56,898 bases of DNA from an uncultured Clostridia bacterium (lineage in GTDB: Bacteria > Bacillota > Clostridia > Oscillospirales > Butyricicoccaceae), in the NCBI GenBank assembly GCA_945947915.1, contig CAMEZQ010000008.1, positions 1 through 56,898 on the forward strand. The letters run 5' to 3'. The stretch's first letter is position 1. Each line of letters begins with the position of its first letter. The position numbers and the translations under genes were made by a program. Below are positions 32,606 to 40,767 of the stretch, one piece after another. The notes under the pieces were generated by a model. The model worked only from the letters and a program-made list of their open reading frames with translations. It had not been told where the DNA came from and ran no database searches.

Positions 32606-34004
32606 TCTCCTCCCGGCCGAAAACCGCCCGATACAGCAGGTCGGCCGCCGCCGGAATACTGGCACTGTCCAGCGAGCCGAAGCCGATGACCAGCGCCGGC
32701 GGTCCCGCCGACAGCCCATGGCCGTAGCTGCCCAGGCCACGCACGGCCAGCCCCAGCGCCCGGGCGCGGGCTTCGATCCCGGCTTCGCTCCGGTCGGTGT
32801 CGGGCCGCAGCAGAAAGCTGAGGCCGGTGTGGGTATTTTCCGCCAAAGCCCGGGCGCCGAACACACGCCGGAGCTCCTCCAGCAGCCTGTCCCGCCGCTG
32901 GCGGTATTGCTTGCGCATCTTGTTCAGGCTGCGGCCGAAATGGCCCTCGTCGATATACCGGCAGAGGGTCTGCTGCTCGAACCGGGAGACCGTGCAGGAA
33001 AAAAAGCTGAAGCTGCGCCCGTATTCCTCCATCAGCGCCGGCGGCAGCACCATATAGGCCACCCGGATGGCCGGCGCGATGGTGCGGGAAAAGGTGCCGA
33101 TATAAATGACCCTTTGGGGGTCCAGCACCTGCATACAGGGCATGGGCCGGCCGTCATAGCGGAATTCCGAGTCGTAATCGTCCTCGATGAGCCAGCGTCC
33201 CGGCCTTCCGGCCGCCCACTTGAGCAGCTCGGTGCGCCGGCCGGCCGGCGTTACCAGTCCGGTGGGGAACTGATGGCCGGGGGTGATATAGGCGAAATCG
33301 GCGCCGGCGGCCTGCAGTGCGTGGGGGTCCATACCCTGGACGTCCAGCGGCACGAACCGCACGTCGATGCCGCCCCGCGACAGGATCTGGTGGACCTTGG
33401 GATAGCCCGGGTCTTCCACGGCTGCCCGCTTGCCCTTCAGCAGATGGCAGAGCAGCCACAACAGATATTCCATGCCGGCGCCCACGACGATGCGGTCGGC
33501 CGGCGCCGAAAGGCCGCGCGCGTGGTGCAGATAGCTGGCAATGGCCTGCCGCAGGTCGGCGTCTCCCCGGGGATCGCCGTGGGCCAGCAGGTCGGGCCGG
33601 TTATACAGCGTCTCCTTAAAGAGTCGCGCCCAGGTGCGGAAGGGAAAAAGCGAAGCGTCGACCCCGCCTGTCAGCAGCGAGAGGGCCGCGGCCGCCGCCG
33701 GCTCGCCATTCTCCCCAGCGGTGCGCGCCGCTTCCGGCGCCGGCGGCGCCAGCTGCTCCAGATGGCAGACGACGAAGCCCGACCGGGGCCGCGCCTCCAC
33801 AAAGCCCTCGGAGGCCAGCAGCTGATAGGCGCCGTCCACCGTGCTGAGGCTGACGCCCAGCAGATTGGCCGCCGTGCGCTTGCCGGGCAGGCGCTCGTTC
33901 TCCCGCAGCCGGCCGGCCGTGATCTCCCGGGCGATGTGATCGTGGAGCTGCAGATAGAGGGGCGTTTTGCTGCGGGGGTCCAGCGAGACCGAGATAAATT
34001 CCAT
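32595..34004 (-). CDS. MocR/PdxR-type regulator (GntR-HTH plus aminotransferase domain) lacking the PLP lysine
   Basis: 469 aa. Residues about 10-75 are a GntR winged helix (LYLQLHDHIAREI, LPGKRTAANLLGVSLSTVDGAY). Residues about 110-469 are a fold-type I aminotransferase domain with HGDPRGDADLR, EDPGYPKVHQIL and IEDDYDSEFRY. The strand that normally reads GTFSK and binds PLP reads GTFSR here (codon CGC). The protein may therefore bind PLP without a Schiff base or sense another ligand. It is divergent from an ECF S component gene, its likely target, possibly a vitamin B6 transporter. Confidence 0.9.
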   Translation of the reverse strand: MEFISVSLDPRSKTPLYLQLHDHIAREITAGRLRENERLPGKRTAANLLGVSLSTVDGAYQLLASEGFVEARPRSGFVVCHLEQLAPPAPEAARTAGENGEPAAAAALSLLTGGVDASLFPFRTWARLFKETLYNRPDLLAHGDPRGDADLRQAIASYLHHARGLSAPADRIVVGAGMEYLLWLLCHLLKGKRAAVEDPGYPKVHQILSRGGIDVRFVPLDVQGMDPHALQAAGADFAYITPGHQFPTGLVTPAGRRTELLKWAAGRPGRWLIEDDYDSEFRYDGRPMPCMQVLDPQRVIYIGTFSRTIAPAIRVAYMVLPPALMEEYGRSFSFFSCTVSRFEQQTLCRYIDEGHFGRSLNKMRKQYRQRRDRLLEELRRVFGARALAENTHTGLSFLLRPDTDRSEAGIEARARALGLAVRGLGSYGHGLSAGPPALVIGFGSLDSASIPAAADLLYRAVFGREEIAF

Positions 34005-34155
34005 AAACCGATCCTCCTCCGTCGGTAAACTGATCTCATCAAAAAATCATGATCTGGTTATTTTGATATATCCAGTTTCCGACTATAATCAGAATAAATC
34101 CATCAAGGCTTTCTGTCAAGCCGAAAGCCAATACAAAACAAAGAAGGAACCCGTT

Positions 34156-34728
34156 ATGGAAAACAAGACATTCTCCACCCGGCGCATCGCGCTGATCGGC
34201 GTTTTATCGGCGCTGGTCTTCGCCGCCACCTATCTGCACATCGATATCCCCACGGCTCTGGGCAAGACCATGATCCACCTGGGCAACGTCGTCTGCCTGC
34301 TGGGCGGCCTGCTCTTTGGGCCTCTGACCGGCGGCCTGGCGGCCGGCATCGGTTCGGCCCTCTACGACCTGGTCGACCCCGCCTACGCTCCCGAAGCCTG
34401 GATCACCTTCATCAATAAATTCCTCATGGGCTTCGTAGCCGGTCTGGTCTGCAACATCGGCCGCGGCAAGGATCCCAAAACGGAAAAACTGTTCACGCTG
34501 ATCGGCGGCGTCTGCGGTTCGGTCACCTACGTCATCCTCTACGTTTCCAAGACCATCATCGTCAATTATTTTATTAACAGCGGCGTATGGGAAACCGTGC
34601 TGGCTGTCGCCATCCAGAAGGGCACCGTTTCGCTGGTCAACGGCCTGATCGCCGTCTGCGTATCGGTCGTGCTGACACTGGCGCTGCGTCCGGCGCTGCG
34701 CAAGGCCCATATCTTCCAAAAGCTCTGA
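34156..34728 (+). CDS. ECF transporter S component, possibly for vitamin B6
   Basis: 190 aa membrane protein with about six hydrophobic helices. The N-terminus RRIALIGVLSALVFAATYLHI and the motif GLLFGPLTGGLAAGIGSALYDL are typical of the largest ECF S-component family. The ligand cannot be read directly. Divergent arrangement with a MocR/PdxR-type regulator suggests pyridoxine or pyridoxal (PdxU-like), but other ligands are possible. ATG 34156 follows AAGGA. A TATAAT (34074-34079) lies upstream, but no good -35 goes with it. A terminator follows the gene. Confidence 0.85.
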   Translation: MENKTFSTRRIALIGVLSALVFAATYLHIDIPTALGKTMIHLGNVVCLLGGLLFGPLTGGLAAGIGSALYDLVDPAYAPEAWITFINKFLMGFVAGLVCNIGRGKDPKTEKLFTLIGGVCGSVTYVILYVSKTIIVNYFINSGVWETVLAVAIQKGTVSLVNGLIAVCVSVVLTLALRPALRKAHIFQKL

Positions 34729-34751
34729 TCCCTCTTTTCTTCCAATTCCCC

Positions 34752-34792
34752 GGCTCCGGCGCGGCGGCAGGCTGCGCCGGAGCCCTTTTTTC
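34752..34792 (+). terminator. Intrinsic terminator
   Basis: GGCTCCGGCGC and GCGCCGGAGCC arms, 11-base loop, then CTTTTTT. Confidence 0.85.
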
Positions 34793-34793
34793 G

Positions 34794-34822
34794 TTGTTTT
34801 CCCCCGGGGAATCTGCTATAAT
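34794..34822 (+). promoter_or_regulatory. Promoter of citC
   Basis: -35 TTGTTT (34794-34799), 17-base spacer, -10 TATAAT (34817-34822). Confidence 0.7.
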
Positions 34823-34923
34823 CTGCATAAACGAGCAGCATTGGGGAAATTTGACCGCATACGGCCCACAAACGCGGAACGAGGGCTTTTTTACGGGTCA
34901 CAGCCCATCCAGGGAGGTTTCTT

Positions 34924-35958
34924 ATGGAGTTCAGCACTTTTTATGAGGAAATCGGCACGCCCTTCACCGGGCGTCGGCTGCGGCGGCTGCAGGCCTTTCT
35001 GCAGGCGGCCGGGCTGGATTATGACGATCAGATCGAATACTCTGTCTGTCTGACCGACCGGGAGGGCGCACTGGCTGCCACCGGCTCGCTCCATGGCAAC
35101 GTCCTCAAATGCATCGCCGTCGACGCCCGATATCAGGGCTGCGGCCTTTCGGCCCGCATCATCACGGCGCTGCTCAACCGCGCGGCCGAACTGGGGCTGG
35201 ATCATCTTTTTCTGTTCACCAAGCCCAAAAACCGGCAGATGTTCACCGACCTGGGCTTTTACGCCATTCTGGAAACAAAGGATATCCTGCTGATGGAAAA
35301 CATCCGCGATGGCATCGGCCGCTATCTGCGCGGCCTTTCACGCCCTCAGGATCCCGGCATTGCCGGCGCCGTCGTAGCCAACTGCAACCCCTTCACCCTG
35401 GGGCACCGGTATCTCATCGAACAGGCCGCCGCCCAATGCGATACCCTGCATCTCTTTATCCTCTCGGAAGACCGCAGCGCCTTCCCCGCCGATGTCCGCT
35501 ACCAGCTGGCCGCCCAAGGTACCGCCGATCTGCCCAATGTCTGGCTCCACCCCACTTCCGACTACCTCATCTCCTCGGCCCTTTTCCCCACCTATTTCAT
35601 CAAGGACAAGGCCCGGGCGGCCGCGGCCAACTGCGAGCTGGACATCCGCCTTTTCGGCCAGTATTTCGCCAAAGAGCTGGGCATCACCCGGCGCTTTGTG
35701 GGCACCGAGCCCTTCTGTCCCGTCACCTCGGCCTATAACGACGCCCTGCGCGCCCTTCTGCCCGAATACGGTGTCCGGCTCATCGAGATCCCCCGCATGA
35801 CCCACGGCGGCCTGGCCGTCAGCGCCTCCTTCGTGCGGCAGTGCATGGCAAAGGGCGACCTGGCTGCCCTGCGGCCGGTGGTGCCCGAAAGCACCTATGC
35901 CTATATCGCCAGTCCGGCAGGCCGGGCCCTCTGCGCCAGGCTGGCAGAAGAAGCATAA
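34924..35958 (+). CDS. citC: [Citrate (pro-3S)-lyase] ligase CitC-type, probably acting on citramalate lyase
   Basis: 344 aa. Residues about 20-130 form a GNAT-like domain (IAVDARYQGCGLSARI), and residues about 145-344 a nucleotidyltransferase-like domain with the NPFTLGH motif (about 156-162). It activates the lyase by acetylating the thiol of the carrier protein's prosthetic group using acetate and ATP. With citXG and citDEF this completes the gene set for an active lyase in one window. It has its own promoter and a strong GGGAGG site. Confidence 0.94.
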   Translation: MEFSTFYEEIGTPFTGRRLRRLQAFLQAAGLDYDDQIEYSVCLTDREGALAATGSLHGNVLKCIAVDARYQGCGLSARIITALLNRAAELGLDHLFLFTKPKNRQMFTDLGFYAILETKDILLMENIRDGIGRYLRGLSRPQDPGIAGAVVANCNPFTLGHRYLIEQAAAQCDTLHLFILSEDRSAFPADVRYQLAAQGTADLPNVWLHPTSDYLISSALFPTYFIKDKARAAAANCELDIRLFGQYFAKELGITRRFVGTEPFCPVTSAYNDALRALLPEYGVRLIEIPRMTHGGLAVSASFVRQCMAKGDLAALRPVVPESTYAYIASPAGRALCARLAEEA

Positions 35959-35974
35959 CATCCCCATATCATAC

Positions 35975-36004
35975 AGCGGCCTCTGGAAAGCTCCGGAGGC
36001 CGCT
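35975..36004. repeat. Hairpin, first of two flanking copies
   Basis: AGCGGCCTC and GAGGCCGCT arms. The core, from CGGCCTC through the ggaaagctccgg loop to GAGGCCG, is repeated almost exactly at 36189-36214, so the two hairpins flank the 170-bp element between them. Confidence 0.6.
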
Positions 36005-36010
36005 GAGACT

Positions 36011-36180
36011 GTCGAAAATCCACTTCGTTGGGTTTTTCGACAGATGGGGATCCCGGCCTGCGAGCCGGTTTCACCGTTTTTCTGCGGAAAAACGGCGGAT
36101 TAAGGCATTTTTTCCCGGCACATGTCCGTGAAAAAACAATTCCATAGAAAAAAGTCCAGCCACGGCTGGACTTTTTCGAC
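36011..36180. repeat. 170-bp MITE-like intergenic element
   Basis: It begins GTCGAAAA and ends TTTTTCGAC, an inverted terminal pair. It contains several hairpins: GTCGAAAA..TTTTTCGAC (36011-36041), an ACCGTTTTTCTGCGGAAAAACGG palindrome, and AAAAAGTCCAGCC..GGCTGGACTTTTT (36151-36177). Pieces recur at 68-100 and 1954-1985. There is no convincing coding frame. Confidence 0.65.
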
Positions 36181-36186
36181 AAGCTG

Positions 36187-36220
36187 AACGGCCTCCGGAA
36201 AGCTCCGGAGGCCGTTTTTT
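36187..36220 (+). terminator. Intrinsic terminator, second flanking hairpin copy
   Basis: AACGGCCTCCGG and CCGGAGGCCGTT arms around AAAGCT, then TTTT. It would end citC transcripts. Confidence 0.75.
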
Positions 36221-36235
36221 ATTCTGTGATCGAAT

Positions 36236-36610
36236 CTATTCTTTGATGCCGAAATAGATCCACCGGCCGTCGATATCCTCAATGACGAACTCCCGGTTGT
36301 GATAATCGGTTTTGTGCAGCCGCTGGACGATGCGCACGCCCTTCTGCTCAAACTCATCCTGCAGCGCCTGCTGGTCCCGGACAATGACATAGGCGTCGCC
36401 GCCATAGCCGTATAACTCGCGGTTGGGGATGACCTTCTGCCCGTTGGACTGGGTGAGGATAAACTCCACATCGTCCCGGTAGAGACAGATGTGCTTTTCC
36501 TGCGCGTCGAGATAATCCACCCGCCGGAAGCCCAGCCTGGTTTGATAATAATCAGCGGTAGCGCGGATATCCGGCGTGGGGAATACGCAGAGAGAGGCAT
36601 AAAGCTTCAT
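36236..36610 (-). CDS. VOC (glyoxalase/bleomycin-resistance) family protein
   Basis: 124 aa, one vicinal-oxygen-chelate domain made of two beta-alpha-beta-beta-beta units: LCVFPTPDIRATADYYQTRLGF near the start and FVIEDIDGRWIYFGIKE at the end. Metal ligand positions are only partly conserved, so a binding protein is as likely as an enzyme; the substrate is unknown. The start at 36610 is chosen because AAAGGAG lies six bases upstream. A single-gene unit. Confidence 0.85.
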   Translation of the reverse strand: MKLYASLCVFPTPDIRATADYYQTRLGFRRVDYLDAQEKHICLYRDDVEFILTQSNGQKVIPNRELYGYGGDAYVIVRDQQALQDEFEQKGVRIVQRLHKTDYHNREFVIEDIDGRWIYFGIKE

Positions 36611-36683
36611 ATATGGCTCCTTTCGCACAGAGAACAGATAAAAAAGTCGCCGGAAAGATCTTCCGGCGACTTGGAAAAAGCGT

Positions 36684-38660
36684 TTATTTCTTGACAGGCT
36701 TGACGTACTTTTCGAACCACTCGCAGATCTCGGTCAGACGGGTGATGCGGTTTTCTGGCTTGCCGCTGCGCGACAGCTCGTGATTCTCGCCGTGGAACAG
36801 GACGACCTTGGAGTCGACGCCGTTCAGCTTGAGGGCCGAGAACATCTGCAGCGCGTCGCTCATCCAGCAGCGGTAGTCCTCATCCGACTGGATGAACAGC
36901 GTGGGGGTCTTGGCCAGATGGCCGTTCTTCAGCGGGGAGGTGTTCCACACGGTGTCAAAGCCGTGCCAGGGATCGGTGGCCAGCTGAGACATATTGTGGT
37001 TGTAGCCGATGTCGGTGGTCAGCGACTTGGTCAGATAGTTGGAGATGGAGCGCTGGGAGGCGGCTGCCGCATAACGGTCGGTGTGACCGATCATCCAGTT
37101 GCACATGAAGCCGCCGTAGGAACCGCCGCAGATGCCGACACGCTTTTCGTCGATATCGGAATAACGGCGCAGCACCTCATCGGTGAAGTCCATAAAGTCG
37201 TTGAAATCGATGCCGCCCAGGTTGCCGGTCATGGCAGCAAACTCCGAGCCGCGGCCGTCGGACCCGCGGGGGTTGGTCCAGAAGACGAAGTAGCCCATGT
37301 TGGCCAGGATCTGCATCTCGTGATGGAAAACGCTGCCGAAGATGGCCTTGGGGCCGCCGTGCATTTCCAGAATGGCGGGATACTTCTTGCCGGGCTTGTA
37401 GCCCACGGGCTTCAGCACCCAGCCGTCCAGCTCGACGCCGTCGCGGTCCTTGAAGGTGAAGTATTCGGGATCGACCACCGAGTGGGTGTCCTTATATTCC
37501 TTGTTGAAGGTGGTGACGCGCTTCTCCTCGCCGGTCTCCAGGTCGTAGGAATAGATCTCGATGAGGTCGCGGCCGCGCATGGCGGTCATCAGCACCTTGC
37601 CGTTGGCAATGTCAAAGGCGTTGATGGAGCCTTCGGTGCCGATGACGGTTTCCTGGGAGCCGTCGTCATTGAGGACGACCAGATGGCTGCTGCCCCAGAC
37701 CGACTTGGTCATGTACAGACGGCCGTTATAGAACTTCTTGTTCTGGCCGCCGCCCAGGTTGCAGTCGGTGCCCACAGCGCCGCCCGGCTCGGCATCGGCC
37801 CAGACTTCCATAGGCTCCCACTCGCCGCTCTCCACGTCCAGCGTGCAGAAGCGGGAGTTCTTGCCGTTGTATTCCATGTCGTTGATGGTGAAGAAGGCCT
37901 TGTCATTGCCCATGAAGCAGGGCGCGCCGACAGCGTACTTATCCTGCTTGACGATGGTGCGTGTCTTGCCGGTCTCCACATCATAGAGGAACAGAGCGCC
38001 CTCGCGTGTCGACATATTCTCGTATGTCGTGCCGGTGAAGAGGATCTTCTTCTTGTCGGGCGACACGGCGGCGCCGGCCACGTTGGTGTATTTTTTGGAG
38101 ATCTGCTTATATTTGCCGGTCTTGGTATCAAAGATGACCAGGCTGTTTCTGAGCTTGTTGCGGACACCCTGGCCGTTGAACCAGAAATAGATCTCGTCAA
38201 AAACCAGCAGGTCGCGGCCGTCCATGGCCTCGTCGTCGGGGCGTTCTTCCTTGCCCTCACAGTGCTTGATGATGGCCAGAAGGAACTTGCCGTCGCCCAG
38301 GTCTTCCATGGAAATGGCGCGCTCGGGGATGGAGAAGAAGGGGCTGGCCTCGCCGCCCTCACGGATGGACAGCTTGAAATAGTCGGTGGAAGGGGTTTTG
38401 GCGTCTTTGGCCTTATTGCGGCCGGAGGTAAAGACGATGGTGTCGTTGTCCAGCCACTTGGCGCCCTTTTCGTCGCCGCCGTAGGTCAGCGCGCTGGCTT
38501 CGCCCGTTTCCACATCCAGCATCCAGACATACGACTTGTAGCCGTTCTTCTTGGGGCAGGCTTTCTGTCTGGCAAAGATGGCATGCTTGCCGTCCGGCGA
38601 ATAGCTGACGTCGGACAGGAAATTGAAATCATATAAATCCCGGTATGTGACCTTTTTCAT
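36684..38660 (-). CDS. S9 family (prolyl oligopeptidase-type) peptidase, third gene of a tandem set
   Basis: 658 aa. An N-terminal beta-propeller (residues about 1-390, with repeated VSPDKKKILFTG-like blades) is followed by an alpha/beta hydrolase domain. The nucleophile serine lies in GICGGSYGGFMCNW (about 505), the acid in QSDEDYRCW (about 590) and the histidine in FHGENHELSR (about 628). There is no signal peptide, so it is cytoplasmic and trims oligopeptides. It closely resembles the next gene upstream, including the PDDEAMDGRDLLVFDE segment. Start after GGAG. Confidence 0.93.
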   Translation of the reverse strand: MKKVTYRDLYDFNFLSDVSYSPDGKHAIFARQKACPKKNGYKSYVWMLDVETGEASALTYGGDEKGAKWLDNDTIVFTSGRNKAKDAKTPSTDYFKLSIREGGEASPFFSIPERAISMEDLGDGKFLLAIIKHCEGKEERPDDEAMDGRDLLVFDEIYFWFNGQGVRNKLRNSLVIFDTKTGKYKQISKKYTNVAGAAVSPDKKKILFTGTTYENMSTREGALFLYDVETGKTRTIVKQDKYAVGAPCFMGNDKAFFTINDMEYNGKNSRFCTLDVESGEWEPMEVWADAEPGGAVGTDCNLGGGQNKKFYNGRLYMTKSVWGSSHLVVLNDDGSQETVIGTEGSINAFDIANGKVLMTAMRGRDLIEIYSYDLETGEEKRVTTFNKEYKDTHSVVDPEYFTFKDRDGVELDGWVLKPVGYKPGKKYPAILEMHGGPKAIFGSVFHHEMQILANMGYFVFWTNPRGSDGRGSEFAAMTGNLGGIDFNDFMDFTDEVLRRYSDIDEKRVGICGGSYGGFMCNWMIGHTDRYAAAASQRSISNYLTKSLTTDIGYNHNMSQLATDPWHGFDTVWNTSPLKNGHLAKTPTLFIQSDEDYRCWMSDALQMFSALKLNGVDSKVVLFHGENHELSRSGKPENRITRLTEICEWFEKYVKPVKK

Positions 38661-38732
38661 GTTGAAATCTCCATTATATTGGTTTGCCCGCGGGCGCTGC
38701 GTCGGCCGCCGCGCCCGCGGCACAGATGGTTT

Positions 38733-40685
38733 TTATGCCTTTAAATATTTATCCATCCAGCCAACGATCTCCTGCAGGCGGCCGATGCGGTTATGGGGCT
38801 TGCCGCTGCGGGAAAGCTCGTGGTTTTCGCCGTGGAACAGGCACAGGCGGGCGTCGGTGCCGTTCTGCTTGAGGGCCGAGAACATCTGAATGGCGCCGCT
38901 CATCCAGCAGCGGTAGTCCTCGTCGGCCTGGATAAACAGCGTGGGCGTCTTGGCGTTGTGAGCGTACTTCAGAGGAGAGGTCTCCCACACCGTGTCGAAG
39001 CTCTCCCAGGGCGTTGCGCCCACCTGCTGCAGATCGTAGGTGGTGCCAATATCGGTGGCTGTCAGCTTGCAGACATAATTGGAGATGGACCGCTGGGAAG
39101 CCGCCGCCGCGTAGCGGTCGGTATGGCCGATCATCCAGTTGCACATGAAGCCGCCGTAAGAGCCGCCGCTGATGCCGACACGCTTTTCATCGATGTCGGG
39201 GCAGCGGGCCAGGACAACATCGGTGAACTCCATCAGATCCTCGTAATCCTTGGTGCCGAGGAACTTGGTGCTGTAGGCGAAATCCTCGCCGCGGCCGTCG
39301 GAGCCGCGGGGATTGGTGTAAAAGACGAAATACCCCTGGGCGGCAAAGATCTGCATCTCGTGGTGGAAAACGCTGCCGAAGATGGTCTTGGGGCCGCCGT
39401 GGATCTCCAGCACGGCCGGATACTTATGTCCCTTCAGGTAGCCCACGGGATAGAGCAGATAGCCGTCCAGCTCGACGCCGTCGCGGTTGGTAAAGGTAAA
39501 ATGCTCGGGCTCGGCGATCTCGTGACTGTCGGCATAGGCTTGATTGAAGGCGGTCAGCCGCGTTTCCTCACCGGTTTCCAGATCAATGGAATAGATCTCG
39601 TTCAGGTCGGTGCCGCGCATGGCCACGGCAAAGGCCCTGCCGCCGGCCAGGTCGAAGCTGTTGACCGAGCCGGGGCGGCCGCAGACGGTGCGGTCCTCGC
39701 CGGTTTTGAGATCCATGACGCACAGGTGGCTGTCGCCCCAGACGGCGCGTGTCATATAGAGCTTGCCGTCCCGCACCTTCTTGTTCTGGCCGCCGCCGTA
39801 GTTGACGTCGGTGCCCGAAGCGCCGCCGATCTCGGCGTCGACGAAGGGCAGATCCCGCCGCTCACCGGTGTGCACGTCAAAGACGTGGAAGCGGGAGTTG
39901 CGGCCCGACCAGGCGAAATCGTTGATGGCGGCAAAGAGCTCGCCGTCGCCGTTCCAGGCGATGGCGCCCACCACCGACTGGCCCTGCCGCACCAGGGTGC
40001 ATGTCTTGCCGGTTTTGCAGTCATAGACATACAGACCGGTCTTGTTGACCACCTTGCTTGTATAGGAAGCACCGGTGAAGGCGATCTTCTGCCGGTCGGG
40101 CGACACGGCGTAAGCCGCCAGATTGAAATACTGGCCGGTGACCTGTTTATATTTCTTCTTCCGGGCGTCGTAGACGATGAGGCTGTTTCTGAGCTTATTG
40201 CGGATGCCCTGGCCGTTGAACCAGAAGTAGACCTCGTCAAAGACCAGCAGGTCGCGGCCGTCCATAGCCTCGTCGTCGGGGCGCTCCTCCGCGCCCTCGC
40301 AGTGCTTGATGATGACGCCGGCATACCGGTCCTGTCCCAGGGGCTCCAGTGCCGTCACCCGCTCGGGAATGGTAAAGAGGGGCTGGGCCTCGCCGCCGCC
40401 CGTCACCGACAGGCGGAAGAAAGCCGTGCCCTTTTCCCCGCTTCGGGGGGCGGTAAAGAGAATATGCTCGTTATCCAGCCATTGGACGCCCCGTTCGCTG
40501 CCGCCGAAGGTCAGCTGGCTGTGGGCGCCGGTGGCCGTATCCATCAGCCAGAGGCAGGAGCGATAGCCGTTCTTCTCTTTGTCGGCCTGGTGACGGGAAA
40601 AGACCAGCCGGCTGCCGTCGGGCGAAGCCGTGACATCGGACAGGAAGCTGAAGGAATAGAGATCCTCAAAAGTGACTTTTTTCAT
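38733..40685 (-). CDS. S9 family (prolyl oligopeptidase-type) peptidase, second gene of a tandem set
   Basis: 650 aa, the same architecture as its neighbour: propeller, then hydrolase domain with GISGGSYGGFMCNW, QADEDYRCW and FHGENHELSR. The two share long identical-looking stretches in both domains and even their leader (GGAG before ATGAAAAA), which points to a fairly recent duplication. A 47-base gap with a GC-rich hairpin separates it from the downstream copy, so the genes are probably co-transcribed. Confidence 0.93.
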   Translation of the reverse strand: MKKVTFEDLYSFSFLSDVTASPDGSRLVFSRHQADKEKNGYRSCLWLMDTATGAHSQLTFGGSERGVQWLDNEHILFTAPRSGEKGTAFFRLSVTGGGEAQPLFTIPERVTALEPLGQDRYAGVIIKHCEGAEERPDDEAMDGRDLLVFDEVYFWFNGQGIRNKLRNSLIVYDARKKKYKQVTGQYFNLAAYAVSPDRQKIAFTGASYTSKVVNKTGLYVYDCKTGKTCTLVRQGQSVVGAIAWNGDGELFAAINDFAWSGRNSRFHVFDVHTGERRDLPFVDAEIGGASGTDVNYGGGQNKKVRDGKLYMTRAVWGDSHLCVMDLKTGEDRTVCGRPGSVNSFDLAGGRAFAVAMRGTDLNEIYSIDLETGEETRLTAFNQAYADSHEIAEPEHFTFTNRDGVELDGYLLYPVGYLKGHKYPAVLEIHGGPKTIFGSVFHHEMQIFAAQGYFVFYTNPRGSDGRGEDFAYSTKFLGTKDYEDLMEFTDVVLARCPDIDEKRVGISGGSYGGFMCNWMIGHTDRYAAAASQRSISNYVCKLTATDIGTTYDLQQVGATPWESFDTVWETSPLKYAHNAKTPTLFIQADEDYRCWMSGAIQMFSALKQNGTDARLCLFHGENHELSRSGKPHNRIGRLQEIVGWMDKYLKA

Positions 40686-40767
40686 AACGAATCTCCGTTA
40701 TATGGATTTTATTCTGTCTCCGCGCCTGCCGGGCCAAAGCCCGGCAGGACGCGGCGTATGTGTGTGC

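Noticed and set aside
30870..34028. A 1052-codon plus-strand open frame opposite citXG and the MocR-type gene
   Set aside because: It is low-complexity, rich in Arg, Gly, Gln and Ala, has no ribosome binding site, and lies antisense to two genes with clear families. It is an artefact of high GC content.
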